NCBI RefSeq assembly: GCF_000355805.1 | Contig: NZ_CM001837.1 | Span: 3,109,966-3,173,965, forward strand | DNA: 64,000 nt | Source: Dokdonia sp. PRO95 | Lineage (GTDB): Bacteria > Bacteroidota > Bacteroidia > Flavobacteriales > Flavobacteriaceae | Reading direction: 5' to 3' | In this document: positions 61,708 through 64,000 of the stretch, piece after piece | Numbering within the stretch: the stretch's first letter is position 1 | How the letters are laid out: every line of letters begins with the position of its first letter | Notes under the pieces: model-generated | The model's database searches: none | The model's input: the letters and a program-made list of their open reading frames with translations, nothing else | Told to the model about the DNA's origin: nothing | Made by a program: the position numbers and the translations under genes

Positions 61708-62437
61708 CTCACTTAATAAAGTAATACTCATCACAGGTTCATCAAAAGGGATAGGCAGCGCGACAGCAAAACTACTTGCAGCACATGGCGCAAAAGTGGT
61801 CATTAACTATGCATCAAGCGATAAGGAGGCTTCTGAAACATTAGAAACTATCAAAGAAAACGGCGGTGATGCGATTGCTATAAAAGCAGATGTAAGTAAT
61901 CCAGAAGATGTACAAGCGTTATTTGATAAAACCATTGCTCATTACGGTAAAGTAGATGTGCTTATCAACTGTGCGGGCATTATGAAAAACAAACCTTTTC
62001 AAGATATTGAGCAAGATGATTTTACATCACAATTTGATGTAAATGTGAGAGGTGTTTTTAACACCATGCAACGAGCATACCACGAACTTTCTGACAACGG
62101 AACTATCCTTAATTTTTCATCTAGTACTACAAAAATGATGTTGCCCAGCTACGCTATTTACTCGGCTACCAAAGCTGCTGTTGAGCAAATGACGCGAGTA
62201 GTAAGTCAAGAGATAGGACGCGGTATTTCTGTAAACTGTATTGCTCCTGGCCCAACAGAAACCGATTTATTTCTAGAAGGCAAATCTGCCGACTTTATAG
62301 AGCAACTTAAAAGTAAATCCCCATTCAACAGACTAGCACAACCAGAAGATATTGCTAAAGCAGTTCTCTTTATGGTAAGTGACGAGTCAAAATGGGTCTC
62401 TAGCCAAGTACTATACACAAATGGCGGTATCGTATAG
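61700..62437 (+). CDS. classical SDR-family oxidoreductase
   Basis: 245 residues from the ATG at 61700, which overlaps the DoxX stop by 8 bp. Classic short-chain dehydrogenase: ITGSSKGIGSATA (NAD(P) glycine motif), NCAG, FSSSTT for the Ser, YSATK with the catalytic Tyr and Lys, and a C-terminal SQVLYTNGGIV. The Tyr-x3-Lys set is complete, unlike the other SDR at 59026-59724. Substrate is unknown; FabG-like, sugar or steroid-like substrates are all possible. Together with DoxX it may serve a redox step on a membrane-derived compound; this is speculation. A degenerate palindrome copy follows the stop. Confidence 0.9.
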   Translation: MTNSLNKVILITGSSKGIGSATAKLLAAHGAKVVINYASSDKEASETLETIKENGGDAIAIKADVSNPEDVQALFDKTIAHYGKVDVLINCAGIMKNKPFQDIEQDDFTSQFDVNVRGVFNTMQRAYHELSDNGTILNFSSSTTKMMLPSYAIYSATKAAVEQMTRVVSQEIGRGISVNCIAPGPTETDLFLEGKSADFIEQLKSKSPFNRLAQPEDIAKAVLFMVSDESKWVSSQVLYTNGGIV

Positions 62438-62448
62438 TTTTCTTTTTA

Positions 62449-62464
62449 CACTTTCGCGAAAATG
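62449..62464. repeat. palindrome copy (both arms degenerate)
   Basis: CACTTTCGCGAAAATG; core intact; 11 bp after the SDR stop. The rest of the gap 62438-62641 holds no gene that I can see. Confidence 0.75.
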
Positions 62465-62641
62465 TGCTTGTTAAAAACACATTTTTAAGCGCTTCGCTCT
62501 CTATGCCAATTCATTATATATTTAGATCGAATAAACGGGAACAGATTTTAAAACGAATCAGGAGTTCCTTTAGCTATTAGGAAGGGTATTTCTTTTATAT
62601 CATGGGCTATAGTACATAAATTTGAGAAAAATATCAAAAAT

Positions 62642-63028
62642 ATGAAGGTACACGTTTTTTTAGGAGAGTTTAAAACTAGAAAAGACGCTACATCATATAC
62701 TGAATCATATTGGGAACCTGAACCTGATGAATCTGTATCTGATAGAGATTACGAAATATGGGAAAATAGTAATCCAAAATGGAAAATGAAATCTGATTTA
62801 AACTGTTATTTGGATGGAGATTTTATTGAAACAATTACTGAGGGTAACAAATTTGAATATCTATGTGGAATGATACAAAACCCAGAAAGCATAAAACATT
62901 TAAAAACAGAACTAAACAAGAAAGTACTTGTTTTAATATTTGAAAAGGGAATAAATAGTCAAAAATCTAAATTAAAATCAACTGAGGTTTTAGAATATAT
63001 AGGAGTTTTTGAAAGTACTTTGAAATAA
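62642..63028 (+). CDS. small orphan protein, possibly immunity-like (Imm22-like)
   Basis: 128 residues, cytoplasmic by lack of signals. It begins KVHVFLGEFKTRKDATSYTE and contains DLNCYLDGDFIETI, which loosely resembles the SMI/Imm22-type immunity proteins; length is also similar. No toxin gene is next to it, so if it is an immunity protein it is an orphan or a relic. It is AT-rich, flanked by 200-bp gaps without genes, and its start has no clear ribosome site, all consistent with a recent or decaying insertion. I would treat the family call as a weak hint; the sequence could belong to an unrelated small family. Confidence 0.45.
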   Translation: MKVHVFLGEFKTRKDATSYTESYWEPEPDESVSDRDYEIWENSNPKWKMKSDLNCYLDGDFIETITEGNKFEYLCGMIQNPESIKHLKTELNKKVLVLIFEKGINSQKSKLKSTEVLEYIGVFESTLK

Positions 63029-63192
63029 AACATCCGTTAGACTACATATCCACACTCCAACCCTGCTAGAGCTTAGCTAATTTCAAACTTTAAATAATAT
63101 AGGTTTACCCTTATAACAAGTAACGGCTTCCTTAAAAAGATTACACATAACTCCAAATAATACTAGTATGTTGCTGTAACCTTTCTTCATTA

Positions 63193-63208
63193 TTCTTTCG
63201 CGAAAGCT
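63193..63208. repeat. palindrome copy (left arm degenerate)
   Basis: TTCTTTCGCGAAAGCT; core intact; ~35 bp before the small membrane protein gene. Confidence 0.8.
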
Positions 63209-63241
63209 TACTTTTCATATATTAGTAGCTAACAATCAACC

Positions 63242-63613
63242 ATGCTAGCACCCATACTCACTTTCTGGAAGTCCTTATCATACACTACCAGATTCTCCAT
63301 CATAGCTTTTGTAGCAATACTTCCTATGGGACTCTTTAGTATGGGAATTCTAGGAGCGTTACTGTATTATCCCGTTTCATTCTTATTTACCTCCTATCCC
63401 ACCCTTAATGATTGGACAGGCGATTGGGTATGGCCAGCAACTATAGGTGTTGGGATGTTTTGGTCTTTTGGCTTTATCTGGGCTGGACTTGCTTGGCACT
63501 TTCTAAGCAACAAACTACATTCTGTACATATTCTGAGAGTTATATATGCGATTATATGTTGGGCGTGGGCTGCAGTATTATGGTATGGAGTGATAAATAC
63601 TAACCTGTCGTAA
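63242..63613 (+). CDS. small integral membrane protein, unknown function
   Basis: 123 residues with three or four hydrophobic segments (~15-50, ~63-85, ~95-120). Trp-rich loops (DWTGDWVWPATIGVGMFWSF) are the most notable feature. There is no signal peptide beyond the first helix and I recognise no family. Isolated gene in a region of small orphans between the SDR and the amidohydrolase. The ORF is supported by a clean ATG, steady codon use and hydrophobic helix spacing, not by homology. Function cannot be inferred. Confidence 0.6.
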   Translation: MLAPILTFWKSLSYTTRFSIIAFVAILPMGLFSMGILGALLYYPVSFLFTSYPTLNDWTGDWVWPATIGVGMFWSFGFIWAGLAWHFLSNKLHSVHILRVIYAIICWAWAAVLWYGVINTNLS

Positions 63614-63680
63614 CGATATCATTTTCTGGAGTTTTGATTTTGTGTATCTTAGAAGCTACCAACCAAAATGTTAGACTTTA

Positions 63681-64000
63681 ATGAAAAAATTGACACTCCT
63701 CTACGTTTTGAGTATAATCACGCTAAGCGTCTCTGCTCAAAAACTATCAAAAAACAAACAAGCAGTAATTGCCTCTGTTGAAAAACATGAAAAAGAACTC
63801 ATCCGCATTTCTGATGAGATATGGTCTATCGCCGAGACTGCTTTTGAAGAAACCCAGTCGGCTGAAATTCTTGCAAGTTATGCTGAGAAAAATGGATTTA
63901 AAGTAGATCGTGGCGTTGCAGGAATGCCTACAGCTTTTGTTGCTACGTATGGATCTGGAAGCCCTCTAATTAGTGTTTTGGGAGAGTTTGATGCACTGCC
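63681..64000 (+). CDS. M20-family amidohydrolase (AbgB-like), 3' end outside window
   Basis: The frame opens with ATG at 63681 and continues to the window edge (106 codons visible). A signal peptide (MKKLTLLYVLSIITLSVSAQ) precedes KHEKELIRISDEIWSIAETAFEE, the classic start of M20D amidohydrolases that include p-aminobenzoyl-glutamate and indole-acetyl hydrolases, and LGEFDALP carries the first metal-binding Asp. It should be a secreted zinc or manganese carboxypeptidase-type enzyme. The remaining metal ligands lie beyond the window. Family assignment from the N-terminus only, so moderately certain. Confidence 0.8.
   Translation, partial: MKKLTLLYVLSIITLSVSAQKLSKNKQAVIASVEKHEKELIRISDEIWSIAETAFEETQSAEILASYAEKNGFKVDRGVAGMPTAFVATYGSGSPLISVLGEFDAL

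Noticed and set aside
59026-62437. The two SDR genes as the missing capnine reductase
   Set aside because: They are far from the gene pair, and one lacks the catalytic Tyr; no evidence beyond family membership.

Overview
The window is a piece of a low-GC (my rough estimate 37-38%), gene-dense chromosome of a marine member of the Flavobacteriaceae (Bacteroidota). Supporting signs are promoters of the TAnnTTTG / TTG type, weak Shine-Dalgarno sequences, an imelysin/HTTM/TonB-receptor iron locus, DUF4252, DUF2911 and DUF4856 proteins, likely sulfonolipid genes and a light-protection operon. A Dokdonia/Krokinobacter-like genus is my impression only; nothing here proves it. I see no tRNA, rRNA, CRISPR array, insertion sequence or prophage.

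Layout. 1-7.2 kb: two tail-to-tail paralogues of a very large envelope protein (calcineurin-like phosphoesterase, then a CotH/Fam20-like kinase-type segment, then an Omp85-type barrel). 7.3-14.3 kb: an HD-domain protein fused to a Pycsar-effector (PycTM) membrane domain, a GAF-domain protein, a TlpA-like lipoprotein, an EEP-family phosphatase and an MscS channel. 14.4-16.8 kb: an alpha-oxoamine synthase and a cysteine/cysteate synthase, probably for capnine (sulfonolipid) synthesis. 17-24.5 kb: S9 oligopeptidase, YbaB, an OmpA-family protein, threonine aldolase and a metzincin-like protease. 24.45-24.77 kb: no gene, but a strikingly GC-rich, foldable block. 24.8-26.8 kb: ECF sigma factor, anti-sigma-like protein and two DUF4252 proteins. 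27-32.2 kb: yidC, pyrG and a frameshifted guaB. 32.6-39.8 kb: a Cys-rich small protein, then a probable iron-regulated locus (DUF4856 lipoprotein, imelysin, HTTM protein, TonB receptor, and a separate haem-binding protein) with matching operator-like palindromes at both promoters. 39.9-52.8 kb: two DEAD-box helicases, a Kdo/WaaP-like kinase, Sua5, CCA transferase, a CDGSH protein, a B1-type metallo-beta-lactamase, an ABC exporter, NdpA and haem A synthase. 53-64 kb: a secreted fibre-like protein, a DUF3800 gene, lpd, DUF2911, an SRPBCC-SDR-photolyase operon, DoxX-SDR, small orphans and the start of an M20 amidohydrolase.

The window-wide oddity is a short palindrome, CGCTTTCGCGAAAGCG, found 22 times (core TTTCGCGAAA) both between genes and inside seven genes, where it is read in all three phases. 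In the beta-lactamase it aligns with homologues without an insertion, so it looks like a sequence under selection in place rather than a mobile repeat. Several track-style starts were moved downstream to the ATG (or TTG) that fits signal peptides, family N-termini and promoter positions.
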